Source: Arthrobacter sp. MA-N2 (lineage in GTDB: Bacteria; Actinomycetota; Actinomycetes; Actinomycetales; Micrococcaceae). Taken from it: DNA of 64,000 bases. The notes under the pieces are model-generated. The model did no database searches, was not told where the DNA came from, and saw only the letters and a list, made by a program, of their open reading frames with translations. The stretch spans positions 1,612,694 to 1,676,693 of the forward strand of contig NZ_KI912155.1 in assembly GCF_000517125.1 (NCBI RefSeq), in the 5' to 3' direction. This document shows positions 33,647-42,655 of the stretch, one piece after another. The translations under genes were made by a program, and so were the position numbers. Position 1 is the first letter of the stretch; each line of letters starts with the position of its first letter.

Positions 33647-33815
33647 GTCGCGCCCGGCGTAGTAGACGGGCTCATAGCATCATCGCGACTGGCCTCGGGC
33701 TGCCTGACCAGATTGAAACACCCTGGCCCTCCGACAAGAGAACCGGCCCATGCCGGCCTCGGAGAACTCGAAGCTGACAGTGGCCGGGGCGCTGCTCTCC
33801 ACGACAGACAGGGAA

Positions 33816-33842
33816 GGGCCGCCGGTATGACGTTGGCGGCCC
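33816..33842 (-). terminator. Terminator of the DUF805 gene
   Basis: GGGCCGCC and GGCGGCCC flank an 11-nt loop about 24 nt after the DUF805 stop on the minus strand, followed by a pyrimidine-rich tail. Confidence 0.5.
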
Positions 33843-33865
33843 CTCAATGCGTCCTCTGGTAAAGA

Positions 33866-34339
33866 CTAGGCCGGGACGTCGAACCGCTGGCCTTCGGGCT
33901 TGGGCGGAAGGAACATGAAGATCAGCAGCGCCAGGCCACCGAGGAACGGAACGAGTCCGATGAGGATCAGCCAGCCGCTGAAGTTCGCGTCGTGCAGGCG
34001 CCGGACGACCAGGGCCAAGGACGGGACGATGACTGCCAGACCCCAGATGACTAAGAGGATGACGCCAACAATCATGCCGGGCCCCGGAACCATGGCCCCG
34101 GAGTCACTGACGGTCGCGCCCGCGGAGCCGGCCACGGACATGATGATGTTCAGCACAATGCTCACGACGCCGGAGATGAGGGTCCACCACCAGTATTCGC
34201 TACGGCTGGCCCGGCCGGTGAAGGTCGCGTACTTCTTGAAGAACCGGCGTGCTGCTTCGCCGATAGGAGCACCGTAGTACGGGGCCCAAAGCGGGACGGC
34301 GCTGCCAAACTGGGTGGTCTGTTGCTGTTGGTAGGACAA
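33866..34339 (-). CDS. DUF805 membrane protein
   Basis: 157 aa. A Gln-rich start (SYQQQQT) precedes FKKYATFTGRASRSEYWWW, the DUF805 signature, then four membrane helices with the RRLHD motif between helices 3 and 4, and a C-terminal PPKPEGQRFDVP tail. The start is TTG at 34339 with AGGAG about 7 nt upstream. The family is of unknown function. Confidence 0.85.
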   Translation of the reverse strand: MSYQQQQTTQFGSAVPLWAPYYGAPIGEAARRFFKKYATFTGRASRSEYWWWTLISGVVSIVLNIIMSVAGSAGATVSDSGAMVPGPGMIVGVILLVIWGLAVIVPSLALVVRRLHDANFSGWLILIGLVPFLGGLALLIFMFLPPKPEGQRFDVPA

Positions 34340-34898
34340 ATGGATCTCCTAAATAGACGAGTGATGACGCTTCATCGTAGGGGTCCAAGCCATCGGCCAA
34401 GTTGTCCTGCAGATGAAATTCCGGCGGCGTGTCGGAACTCGCGATGACTCTCGAACGTTGAAGCGATCTGCGTGAGTGCCAAGCAGGAAAATGAGACACC
34501 TGAGGCAGCGAGCAAAGGTAGCGGGTTCAGGCGGCCGGCTGGTTGAGTTCGGGTCCGTTGTTCCGCACATAGTTGACCTTTTCAATCACGACCCGGGGCA
34601 CACGGCGAGGTTCGGGCATGGAGTCAAGCTCCCGCCACTCGGGAGCTTCTCCCACTCGTAGCACCCATCGGCAGCAAGCGACACGCGTCGCGCCGAGGCC
34701 GCTTTCCGGAACGACGGTTTCTCGGTGACGGTTTCCATCCGGGCGTTGATAAGTCGCGCGCCGCCCTTCGGGACCCTTCGCTCACGACGGCACCGGTCCC
34801 CAGCGAGCCGTTACAGGCTTCCTTGTCACCGGTTCGCCTTCCCCGGAGCTCCGGTCGACGTAGGCTGTCAGGCCTCGATGCTGGTCTTGGTCATTCGA
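34340..34898. other. 559-bp stretch without a convincing gene
   Basis: Short open frames exist on both strands, but none has a credible start, a ribosome-binding site or protein-like composition. The stretch may contain decayed coding sequence. The similar gap 35219-35615 also has only a weak + strand frame (35420-35620) directly before the hairpin at 35616. Confidence 0.5.
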
Positions 34899-35018
34899 TT
34901 ATGTGCCGGCCAAAGCAACAACGACGACCACGACGGCGAGCACCGCCAAGACGCCCAGCCCGACATGGCTGATCCATTTCGGTCGCTGTCGATGAGGGTT
35001 GATATCGATATAGGGCAT
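34899..35018 (-). CDS. Possible 39-aa membrane peptide
   Basis: ATG at 35018 encodes a polar N-terminus (PYIDINPHRQRPKWISH) followed by one hydrophobic helix (VGLGVLAVLAVVVVVVALAG). It begins 8 nt after the 63-aa frame upstream, an operon-like spacing. The ribosome-binding site is weak. Family not recognised. Confidence 0.4.
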   Translation of the reverse strand: MPYIDINPHRQRPKWISHVGLGVLAVLAVVVVVVALAGT

Positions 35019-35026
35019 GGCCGCTG

Positions 35027-35218
35027 CTACTTCTCGGGGCGCGACGATGCCGAGCCCGACCGCTTGCGCCACCACAATAGGAGCAGATGGACGGAAAACA
35101 TCAGTACGAGTGAGAGGCCAGCGAAGACCATTAGGCCGCTGAAATATCGGTGTGGATCCACAGCAACGGCGCCTTTCAGTCGGACAACCTGCTGATCGTA
35201 GCTTGGGATATCCCTCAA
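35027..35218 (-). CDS. Possible 63-aa membrane protein
   Basis: A TTG-started frame with a polar N-terminal half, one hydrophobic helix (FSGLMVFAGLSLVLMFSVHLLLLWW) and a basic tail (RKRSGSASSRPEK). Together with the next gene it would form a two-gene unit of single-pass membrane peptides. There is no clear Shine-Dalgarno, so the start is uncertain. Confidence 0.38.
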   Translation of the reverse strand: MRDIPSYDQQVVRLKGAVAVDPHRYFSGLMVFAGLSLVLMFSVHLLLLWWRKRSGSASSRPEK

Positions 35219-35615
35219 GAGAAAATTTGCCTTACGCGGCGAAGGTCAAGATCGCCTAAAGAAAGGATCAAGATTCCCATAAGATCGCCAAGAGGAGCGC
35301 TCGACAGGTACTCAAGCGCCTAAGGGGTGGTCCTCGTCATGACGATCCGGCTGCCGGCAGCGCTTCTATCGCAGCCATGGCCGTCTTCGTTGCTGGAAGA
35401 TTTGTAACTCAGGCACCATGTGTCGCCGTCCGTCATCAAGCGTCCGCGTGGGGCGCGTAATCGTGCGATGCCTAATCGAGAGCGTCAGCCCGATCCGACA
35501 CCTGATGCCTTGGCTAACCTGGGCAAAACACCGTATGCGCTCCCGTGCCGAGACATGCCGGGAGAGTGGTATCGGGTACATCTGAGGCGTTTCAGGGCAA
35601 GCACGCCGGACAATA

Positions 35616-35658
35616 AGTAGGCCCGCATCCCCTGTGAATACCGGGATGCGGGCCTACT
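35616..35658 (-). terminator. Terminator of tRNA-Thr
   Basis: AGTAGGCCCGCATCCC pairs perfectly with GGGATGCGGGCCTACT (16 bp). On the minus strand it lies 8 nt past the tRNA and is followed by TATTGT. Confidence 0.7.
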
Positions 35659-35666
35659 CTGTTTCG

Positions 35667-35739
35667 AGCTTCCTATCAGAATCGAACTGATGACCTTTTC
35701 ATTACGAGTGAAACGCTCTACCGACTGAGCTAAGGAAGC
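35667..35739 (-). tRNA. tRNA-Thr (anticodon CGU)
   Basis: The minus strand folds into a 73-nt tRNA: acceptor GCTTCCT/AGGAAGC, D-arm TAGCTCAGTCGGTAGAGC, anticodon loop CTCGTAA (CGT), T-arm ATCAGTTCGATTCTGAT. CCA is not encoded. Confidence 0.95.
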
Positions 35740-35961
35740 ACCGCGTGATCGTCCGGAGTACGGCTGAATCACGCAAGATACAACTGTAATAGAGTCACCT
35801 CGCCCGGGTCAAAACAGCGGCGGACGTAGCTCCCGCGGCGGCGTTGGTGCGGAATTCACCCACACGTTGCGCCCGGTTCAGGCCGTCGTCGCGGACCAGG
35901 GGCAAGCTGGGCGGAATAACGTGGCCGCGCGATTCCGGCCATCGACCAGCGAAGGGGCGCC

Positions 35962-36705
35962 ATGAGCATGGACAGCAGCACCAGGATCAACGCGGACGAC
36001 GCCGGGGCACATCGTGCACAGCCGCTCCGGCTTGCTGTACTGGACATGGTGGGCACCACCATCACGGACGATGGGCGCACGGAACGCGCCATGTCCCGGG
36101 CGCTGCAAGAGACCGGCGTCGAGCCCGGTTCCTCCCGCTTCGAAAGCATGCTCGGCTACGCCCGGGACACCATGGGCTTTTCGAAGCTGACCGTCTTCAG
36201 CCACCTTTTCGAAGACTTGGAACGGGCCGAGAGCGCCAACAAGACCTTTGAGCGCGCCTACGACGATCTGATTGCCGACGGCGGCGTCCGGCCGATTCCT
36301 GGAGCCGAGGAAACCATTGACTGGATGCGAGACTCCGGCATGAACGTCTGCTTGGCTACAGGCTTCGGACGCCACACTCAGAACATGGTCCTTGAGTCCT
36401 TGGGCTGGATGGGGAAGGCCGATCTGAGCCTGTGCCCCGCCGACGCCGGCCGCGGTCGCCCTTACCCGGACATGATTCTCACGGCAGTGTTGGCCCTTGA
36501 CCTGGATGATGTACGCGAGGTCGTCGTTGTGGGGGACACGAGCTCGGATATGTTGTCCGGCGTTCGCTCCGGGGCTTCCGCCGTGGTGGGCGTGCTCACC
36601 GGCTTCCACTCCGAGGCGGCCTTGCGCGCGGCCGGCGCCACCGCCGTCGTGCCCTCAGTCAAGAACCTTCCCGCGCTGCTGGAACCGCGCGCAGCCCGGC
36701 TCTAG
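35962..36705 (+). CDS. Phosphonatase-like HAD hydrolase
   Basis: 247 aa HAD-superfamily protein. Motif I is LDMVGTTITD (nucleophile Asp; second position Val-Gly-Thr as in phosphonatases), motif III is RGRPYPDMIL and motif IV VVVGDTSSDM. A helical cap lies between motifs I and II. It may hydrolyse a phosphate ester or a C-P bond related to phosphonoacetaldehyde. No phosphonate transporter or transaminase is nearby, so the substrate is open. AAGGGG precedes the ATG. Confidence 0.8.
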   Translation: MSMDSSTRINADDAGAHRAQPLRLAVLDMVGTTITDDGRTERAMSRALQETGVEPGSSRFESMLGYARDTMGFSKLTVFSHLFEDLERAESANKTFERAYDDLIADGGVRPIPGAEETIDWMRDSGMNVCLATGFGRHTQNMVLESLGWMGKADLSLCPADAGRGRPYPDMILTAVLALDLDDVREVVVVGDTSSDMLSGVRSGASAVVGVLTGFHSEAALRAAGATAVVPSVKNLPALLEPRAARL

Positions 36706-36831
36706 GACCAGGTCTCAACGATCGACCAACTTTCCCGTGTGCTCCGCACCGCGCGAGCCGCCAGCCCGCCGTCGACGTTTCAGGGTGGTGGGCAAAAGCG
36801 GTAAGACGTGGCGGGGTTAAAATTCCCCGGG

Positions 36832-36840
36832 TTATCCACA
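36832..36840 (+). promoter_or_regulatory. Perfect DnaA-box sequence upstream of the DUF559 gene
   Basis: TTATCCACA, the canonical DnaA box, lies 51 nt before the likely start of the next gene; a looser TGTGGA copy in the opposite sense is at 36873-36878. A single box can occur by chance. Confidence 0.3.
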
Positions 36841-36890
36841 TAGGCATGGTGCCGTCTCCGTAGGAACGCTGCCTGTGGACGTTGTGGAGT

Positions 36891-37730
36891 ATGGATCTCA
36901 TGGCTGCTCTTCGTGCACGAGGGGGAGTGGCCCTGCGCAGGGACCTCCTCAAAGCCGGCGTCGGGGCCTGGCAGCTCCGCACCGCGGCACGGCGGGACCG
37001 CGTGGTGGTCCCTTACCGCGGCGTGGTGGCCCTGGCCGATGCGCCCCGTGAATTTGGTGCGGCATACAAGCACGGAGGTGTCCTCACATGCATCTCGGCC
37101 GCCCCACACTATGGACTTTGGCAACTGCACCCAGCCAATGAGCTCCATTTAGTCTGCGGTAACGGGCTACCTCGCGACGGCGTAGTGCTGCACCGGAGCG
37201 CTTCGTTGCCACCCATGCCGGGCCGACCGGTGGCAGCTCTTGCCGATGTGCTGGTGCATGCCTTGCGATGCCGGCCAGCCGAGGAATCGCTGGTCATGGT
37301 GCAATGTGCGGTTATTCGCGGCGATACAACTGTGGATTTCCTGCGCAAAAGGCTACCAGGCAACCGGAACGGCAGGGCGCGGGACGTCCTGGATTTCGTG
37401 TGCCCGAAAGCAGATTCTTTGCTCGAACCCCTGGCGGCCATGCACTTCAAGCAAGCTGGGATCGTCTTCGTGCAGCACGTGGAATTGCCTGGAGTCGGGG
37501 AAGTCGATTTCGTCGTCGAGCGCTTCTTGATCGTTGAGCTGGACGGCAAAACACACTTTGAGCCCCGTGCCATCAAGAGGGATCGACGGCGGAACAACAC
37601 TTCCGTTGCCGGTGGCTTCACCGTGTTGAGGTACTTCTACGAGGACGTTGTGTACCATCCGGAAGCAATGGTCGCTGAGGTGAAGGCGGCAATCCGGGCT
37701 CACCGTTCAGGGCTACGCCTCAACAAATGA
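36891..37730 (+). CDS. AbiEi-like / DUF559 domain protein
   Basis: 279 aa. The N-terminal third resembles AbiEi-type winged-helix proteins (ALRARGGVALRRDLLKAGVGAWQLRTAARR, then VVVPYRGVVAL). The C-terminal ~110 residues match DUF559, a PD-(D/E)XK nuclease-like fold, with EVDFVVERFLIVELDGKTHF. Such fused proteins are common, multi-copy and uncharacterised in Arthrobacter relatives. No toxin partner is adjacent, so a toxin-antitoxin role is not supported. The start could also be ATG at 36900. Confidence 0.75.
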   Translation: MDLMAALRARGGVALRRDLLKAGVGAWQLRTAARRDRVVVPYRGVVALADAPREFGAAYKHGGVLTCISAAPHYGLWQLHPANELHLVCGNGLPRDGVVLHRSASLPPMPGRPVAALADVLVHALRCRPAEESLVMVQCAVIRGDTTVDFLRKRLPGNRNGRARDVLDFVCPKADSLLEPLAAMHFKQAGIVFVQHVELPGVGEVDFVVERFLIVELDGKTHFEPRAIKRDRRRNNTSVAGGFTVLRYFYEDVVYHPEAMVAEVKAAIRAHRSGLRLNK

Positions 37731-37846
37731 CCAGCTTTGAGGGCCGCAAGCACCACGCGTCCGCGCCGCGCCAGGGATTGCCAGCTCAGCCCAGCCCCAA
37801 TTGTGGTCGCTTGTGGTGGGCCCAGCGCGGCCCAGCCAAAAGCCAG

Positions 37847-39448
37847 TCAGCACATGGTCCCGTCTGACGGCACCTTCCCGTCCACGAAGTAGTCGTCGAC
37901 AGCGTTGGACACGCAGCTGTTGGAGCGGCCGTAGGCGGTGTGGCCTTGGCCCTGCCACGTCACGAGGGAAGCGTTGCCGAGCTGTTTCCGCAATGAACCT
38001 GCCCATGCCACAGGTGTGGCTGGGTCGCCGGTGGTACCGACGACTACAACCGGGGCCTTGCCGGTGTACTTGACGGGGGCCGGCGTGTGCACTGGCTTGT
38101 ACGGCCAGTCCTTGCAATTGATGCCGCCGTAGGCGAAGTAGTAGCCGAAGGTGGGGGAGAGCTGCTTCAATCGGGCTTCCTCGGCACGCATTCCCGCCGT
38201 GTCCGTGACCATGGGGTAGTCCAGGCAGTTGATGGCGTTGAACGCGAACGTGGTGTTGGAACTGTAAGTGCCGTTCGGCTCCCGGTCCGCGCCAAAGTCG
38301 GCAATCCGAAGCATGAGGGACACATCGCCCTTGAATGCGGCCACCAACGCCTGGGTCAGAACGGGCCACGATTCGTTGTCGTAGAGCGGGGTGAAAATGG
38401 CGCTGACAAGCGTCGCCCCCGTCACCAGCCGGCCGTCCTTTGCCCGCTGGGGATTCTGTTCCACGTCGGCAATGAGGCCCTGGATCTGCTGCACGCCATT
38501 GTCGACGCCCCCTGGCAGCGGGCATCCGGCCTTCGCTTGGCAATCCGCCACATAGGTGTGCAGTGCCTTTTCGAACGCTTCCGCTTGGCCGGCGGTGAGG
38601 TCCTCGTTGTTGAGGGCCGGATCCACCGCACCATCCAGCACGAGCTTGCCGACGTTGTCCGGGAACAGGGACGCGTAGGTGGAGCCGAGCAACGTTCCGT
38701 ACGAGAAGCCCAAGTAGTTGAGCTTTGCGTCGTTCAGCACCGCGCGGAGGATATCCATGTCCTTGGCGGAGCTGACGGTGTCAATGTGGGCCAGGGCGGG
38801 ACCGGACTGGTCCACGCACTTGGCATTGATGGCTTTGGTGTCTGCCAGTGCTGCGGCGATTCCTTGGTCCGTGTCGTAGTTGTAGACCTTTTCGCGGGAT
38901 GCATCGCGCTCGGCATCGCTGAGGCACGTCACCGGTGCCGAACGCTTGACGCCGCGGGGATCGAAGCCCACAAGATCGAAGCCGGACCGCAATTTGCTGG
39001 TGAAATGCGTCTTGGCCGCATCCCTGACGAAGTCATAGCCTGAGGCGCCGGGACCGCCTGGGTTGACCAGCAGTGAGCCTTTCTTCGTGCCTTGGCTCTG
39101 GAGTCGGATGGCGGCGATGGAGATGCTGCCGCCGTCCGGCTTGGCATAGTCCACCGGCACTTTGATGTTGGCGCACTGGAATCCTTGTTCACAGGACGTC
39201 CAGCTCACGTTTTGGGAGTAGAAACTCTCCAGTCCCGCCGGGGCCGCAGCGGCAATGGACGCGTCCGGGGTGCTGACACTGCCGGAACCGCTTCCGGATC
39301 CGTCACTGGGTGCCGGCAAGGAGAACACGCAGCCGCTCAGTAGGAGGCTGGCGGAGACCGTGGCAGCGAGTGCCGATACCGCCCGCCGCAGGGATGGGAA
39401 CCGTGTCCGTGAACTGGACCCGGCGGACCGGCGTCGTGCGGGCGTCAT
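37847..39448 (-). CDS. Secreted lipoprotein alpha/beta-hydrolase (tripeptidyl aminopeptidase-like)
   Basis: 533 aa. A long basic signal peptide ends at lipobox LLSGC. The alpha/beta-hydrolase core has oxyanion motif NPGGPGASG, nucleophile elbow GFSYGT, acid in GTTGDPATP and His in GQGHTAYG. The C-terminal TAP-like domain is typical of Streptomyces SlpD/SlpE and tripeptidyl aminopeptidases, which trim peptides outside the cell. The start ATG has GAGGAG about 7 nt upstream. The gene runs in the same direction as holB-tmk but is separated from them. Confidence 0.9.
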   Translation of the reverse strand: MTPARRRSAGSSSRTRFPSLRRAVSALAATVSASLLLSGCVFSLPAPSDGSGSGSGSVSTPDASIAAAAPAGLESFYSQNVSWTSCEQGFQCANIKVPVDYAKPDGGSISIAAIRLQSQGTKKGSLLVNPGGPGASGYDFVRDAAKTHFTSKLRSGFDLVGFDPRGVKRSAPVTCLSDAERDASREKVYNYDTDQGIAAALADTKAINAKCVDQSGPALAHIDTVSSAKDMDILRAVLNDAKLNYLGFSYGTLLGSTYASLFPDNVGKLVLDGAVDPALNNEDLTAGQAEAFEKALHTYVADCQAKAGCPLPGGVDNGVQQIQGLIADVEQNPQRAKDGRLVTGATLVSAIFTPLYDNESWPVLTQALVAAFKGDVSLMLRIADFGADREPNGTYSSNTTFAFNAINCLDYPMVTDTAGMRAEEARLKQLSPTFGYYFAYGGINCKDWPYKPVHTPAPVKYTGKAPVVVVGTTGDPATPVAWAGSLRKQLGNASLVTWQGQGHTAYGRSNSCVSNAVDDYFVDGKVPSDGTMC

Positions 39449-39497
39449 GCGTTTCTCCTCATGGTGGGGAAGCGTGCTGTACTTCTAAACTATCCGG

Positions 39498-40646
39498 CTA
39501 TTGCTGAATCAGGCTGCTCGCCATGGATTCGACGGCAAGCAGGGGTGCCACGTTCGTGGTGGTTATCCGGACGCGCGCCTTATTGATTGCATCCATGCGC
39601 CCTAAAGTGACCTCAGGCGTGGAGCCAGCGGCATACGCTTCCAGTTCGCTCCTGAGTTCAACGTTGACCAGCTCCACGGCGTTCCCTAACTGAATGACCA
39701 AGACGTCCCGGTAAAAGGACAGCAAATCGGTCAGGGTGCGGTCGAGCGAATCGGTGATGGAGCGTTTGGCCCGCCGTTTCTGGTCGTCCTCAAGTTGCTT
39801 CACCTGACTGCGCATCGACGGCGGCAACGTCCCGGATTCCGGCGCTCCCAAGCTCGCCAACAAGGCGACCTTCTCGGTGGCGTCGCGTTCGTCGTTGGAG
39901 CTGTTGGCCTCTTCGGTTGCGATCCTCACCAACTCTTCCGCCATCATCACGGCAGCAGTGACGCCCCGCAGACCCAGCGGGAAACGGACGGTTTCCATCC
40001 GGCGCTCCCTGGCCTCCGGATCGCGGGCCAGCCGACGCGCGATCCCGATGTGGCTTTGGGCTGCGCGGGCGGCCCGGTCGGCGATGGCGGGGTCGACGCC
40101 GTCGCGCCTTACCAGCAGGGCCGCGACGTCGGCAGCCGGCGGAATCCGGAGGCTCACCGGGCGGCAACGCGAGCGGATGGTGACGAGGACATCGGCCGGT
40201 GACGGCGCACACAGCATCCAAATGGTTCGGGGCGTCGGCTCTTCGATCGCCTTGAGGAGCACGTTGGTGGTGCGCTCTGCCATGCGGTCCGCATCCTCCA
40301 CCACAATGATCCGCCAACGGCCCGACGCCGGCCGGTCCCCGGCTTTGGACACCATCTGGCGGGCCTCTTCGATGGTGATGGTGACTTTCTCCGTGCGGAC
40401 AAAGGTCACGTCTGAATGGGTTTCGCCAAGGATGGTCCGGCACGAGGCGCACTCGCCGCAGCCGCGGAGGGCAACATCGTCCTGTTCACAATTTAGCGCC
40501 GCAGCGAACGCCTTGGCCGCGTTGGACCTGCCGGAACCGGGCGGACCGGTGAACAGCCAAGCGTGCGTGAGCCCCTCGCCTTGGGCGGCGGCACGCAATT
40601 GCGCGACGACGGGCGCCTGGCCCTGGAGCTCATCCCAAACGCTCAC
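39498..40646 (-). CDS. holB: DNA polymerase III subunit delta'
   Basis: 382 aa AAA+ clamp-loader subunit. Walker A-like GPPGSGRSNAAKAF, zinc-binding CGECASC, Walker B-like IIVVEDADRM, and the sensor-1 SRC-type motif IRSRC are visible. It works in the tau/gamma complex that loads the beta clamp. Its GTG start overlaps the tmk stop (GTGA), so the two genes are translationally coupled, an arrangement common in actinobacteria. Confidence 0.93.
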   Translation of the reverse strand: MSVWDELQGQAPVVAQLRAAAQGEGLTHAWLFTGPPGSGRSNAAKAFAAALNCEQDDVALRGCGECASCRTILGETHSDVTFVRTEKVTITIEEARQMVSKAGDRPASGRWRIIVVEDADRMAERTTNVLLKAIEEPTPRTIWMLCAPSPADVLVTIRSRCRPVSLRIPPAADVAALLVRRDGVDPAIADRAARAAQSHIGIARRLARDPEARERRMETVRFPLGLRGVTAAVMMAEELVRIATEEANSSNDERDATEKVALLASLGAPESGTLPPSMRSQVKQLEDDQKRRAKRSITDSLDRTLTDLLSFYRDVLVIQLGNAVELVNVELRSELEAYAAGSTPEVTLGRMDAINKARVRITTTNVAPLLAVESMASSLIQQ

Positions 40647-41323
40647 GTGCGGCTCCCGAGCAAGTCCTGCACGCGGTGGAGGATCTGCGTGGCGAGGTCC
40701 TCGATGGCATCCTTGGCGGGCAGTACGAGGTACGTCCGGGGGTGGGCTTCGGCCAGTTCCAGGAACGCGCTACGGATGCGGGCGTGGAAGTCATCCGGTT
40801 CGGACTCGAGCCGGTCTTCCGCGGCATCACCGGCGGTTCTGCGGTTCCGGCCATCGCCGGGGTGAACATCCAGGAGCACCGTCAGGTCCGGTTCGAGGCC
40901 TTCGGTGGCCCATTCGTTGAGCCGCCGGACGTCTCCGGTTCCGAGGTCCCGGCCAGCACCCTGATAGGCGACCGAAGAGTCGATGTATCGGTCCGTGATG
41001 ACCACGGAACCTTGTGCCAAAGCGGGACGGATGACTTGGCTTGCATGGGCGGCCCGGGAGGCGGCGAACATGAGGGCTTCGGTCCGGGGGTCGATGGTGC
41101 CGTGGCCGTGGTCCAGCACCAAAGAACGCAGCTTTTCGCCGATCGGAGTCCCGCCGGGTTCGCGCGTGCGCAGCACGGAAAAGCCGTGGGACTCCAGTGC
41201 CTCGGCCAGAAGGGCAGCTTGTGTGGACTTTCCGGCCCCGTCGCCGCCCTCGAAGGCGATGAAGAGCCCAGGGCGCTGGTCCGGCGTGGGGTTCTGGTCC
41301 CGCTCTTCGCGCTGCGTAGTCAC
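40643..41323 (-). CDS. tmk: Thymidylate kinase
   Basis: 226 aa. P-loop FEGGDGAGKST, DR-type substrate motif TDRYIDSSVAYQG and the LID region are present; it phosphorylates dTMP to dTDP. The start is set at GTG 41323 because TAGGCT lies exactly 7 nt upstream (leaderless pattern) and the 18 further codons of the open frame do not look like Tmk sequence. Coupled to holB downstream. Confidence 0.95.
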   Translation of the reverse strand: MTTQREERDQNPTPDQRPGLFIAFEGGDGAGKSTQAALLAEALESHGFSVLRTREPGGTPIGEKLRSLVLDHGHGTIDPRTEALMFAASRAAHASQVIRPALAQGSVVITDRYIDSSVAYQGAGRDLGTGDVRRLNEWATEGLEPDLTVLLDVHPGDGRNRRTAGDAAEDRLESEPDDFHARIRSAFLELAEAHPRTYLVLPAKDAIEDLATQILHRVQDLLGSRT

Positions 41324-41461
41324 GGTTCTAAGCCTACAGAGGAACACCGACAGTGCTCGACGGCGGTGCTGGCCCACCCGTGCGGGACCGAACCTGCCGC
41401 TCGGCGAAACTCAGCCGTAACGCCTTTCCAGCCCCGGCTCCCCGGGCCTTAGGCTGGAGCA

Positions 41462-42646
41462 ATGAGTCTTTCCCGAGAACATGCCGCGGATCTCTCCCCT
41501 GACACTGTGGTGGTAGCGGCGGGCCGTCCCGAACGTAGCCATGACCAGCCCGTCAATCCGCCCATCGTTCTGTCCTCCACGTATTTCGGCACAGGAGCGT
41601 TGGGCGACGGTGACCGCGGGTACGGACGCTACGCCAACCCCACCTGGGACCCGTTCGAGGAAGCGCTGTCCCAGCTGGAGGGAGCCGAACTTCCGGGGCT
41701 GCTCTACGCTTCGGGCCTGGCCGCGGTCAGCTCGGCGTTGTCACTCGTGCCCGCTGGGGGAGTCCTCGTCATGCCGACCCACAGCTACGCGGGATCGCTC
41801 GTCATGGCTGCCGAACTCGCGGCCAGGGGCATCCTTGAGTTGCGGACGGTTGATATTGCGGACACGGACGCCGTGAAAGCGCAGCTCGCCCCCGCGGACG
41901 GAAAGCCCGCAAGCATGTTGTGGATTGAAAGCCCCACCAACCCGATGCTCGGCATCGCCGATGTCCAGGCCTTGACCACCGCGGCCCATGCGGCCGGCGC
42001 CATCGTTGTCACGGACAACACCTTCTCCACGCCGCTCGTGCAGCAACCCCTTTGCCTGGGCTCCGACGTCGTGCTCCACTCCGTCACCAAATACCTGGCC
42101 GGCCACTCCGACGTCGTCCTTGGCGCTTTGGTGACATCCAATCCTGAGCTGCGCGCCGAACTCCTCCACCACCGCATCATCCACGGCGGCATTGCGGGTC
42201 CTTTCGAGGCCTGGCTCGCGCTGAGGGGGTTGCGCACCCTGGCATTGCGGATCGAACGTTCCCAGGCGTCGGCCGCGACGCTGGCCGAGAGGCTGAGTAC
42301 CCACCCGCGGGTCGAGTCGATCCGCTTCCCGGGCCTCCCCACCGATCCTGGCCATGAGCGGGCCAAGTCCCAAATGAAAGGCTTCGGTTCCATCCTGTGT
42401 ATCCAGCTGGCGGGAGACCGGACCCGCAGCGGAGCCGACGCCGCCGATCAGCTGGTCCGTGCATTGAAGTTGTGGCTCCCCGCTACGTCGCTGGGCGGAG
42501 TCGAGTCCCTCATCGAACGCCGACGCCGGCACACGGCCGAGCCTCTCAGCGTGCCGGACAATCTGGTCAGGATGAGCGTCGGGATCGAGAACGTCGAAGA
42601 CCTCTGGGCGGACCTTGAGCAAGCGCTCAAGGCGCTTGACGGCTAG
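41462..42646 (+). CDS. Cystathionine gamma-synthase-like PLP enzyme
   Basis: 394 aa of the Cys/Met metabolism PLP-dependent family. Landmarks: YGRYANPT (substrate/PLP contacts), YASGLAAVSSALSL, ESPTNPMLGIAD, the Asp in VVTDNTFSTP and the PLP lysine in SVTKYLAGHSD. It could be cystathionine gamma-synthase, gamma-lyase or a related lyase; sequence alone does not separate them. ATG lies 6 nt after TAGGCT. The divergent tmk gene also has a leaderless-type start. Confidence 0.88.
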   Translation: MSLSREHAADLSPDTVVVAAGRPERSHDQPVNPPIVLSSTYFGTGALGDGDRGYGRYANPTWDPFEEALSQLEGAELPGLLYASGLAAVSSALSLVPAGGVLVMPTHSYAGSLVMAAELAARGILELRTVDIADTDAVKAQLAPADGKPASMLWIESPTNPMLGIADVQALTTAAHAAGAIVVTDNTFSTPLVQQPLCLGSDVVLHSVTKYLAGHSDVVLGALVTSNPELRAELLHHRIIHGGIAGPFEAWLALRGLRTLALRIERSQASAATLAERLSTHPRVESIRFPGLPTDPGHERAKSQMKGFGSILCIQLAGDRTRSGADAADQLVRALKLWLPATSLGGVESLIERRRRHTAEPLSVPDNLVRMSVGIENVEDLWADLEQALKALDG

Positions 42647-42655
42647 GCTGGGGAC

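Noticed and set aside
34725..35195. 156-codon + strand frame
   Set aside because: Arg/Pro/Ser-rich with no motif; it overlaps two more plausible small membrane-protein frames on the other strand.
35420..35620. 66-codon + strand frame just before the tRNA-Thr terminator
   Set aside because: No ribosome-binding site, unremarkable basic composition and position across a tRNA terminator hairpin; not convincing as a gene.
36891..37730. Type IV toxin-antitoxin system based on the AbiEi-like N-terminus
   Set aside because: No AbiEii-type nucleotidyltransferase toxin is adjacent, and the C-terminal DUF559 domain points to a different, stand-alone family.
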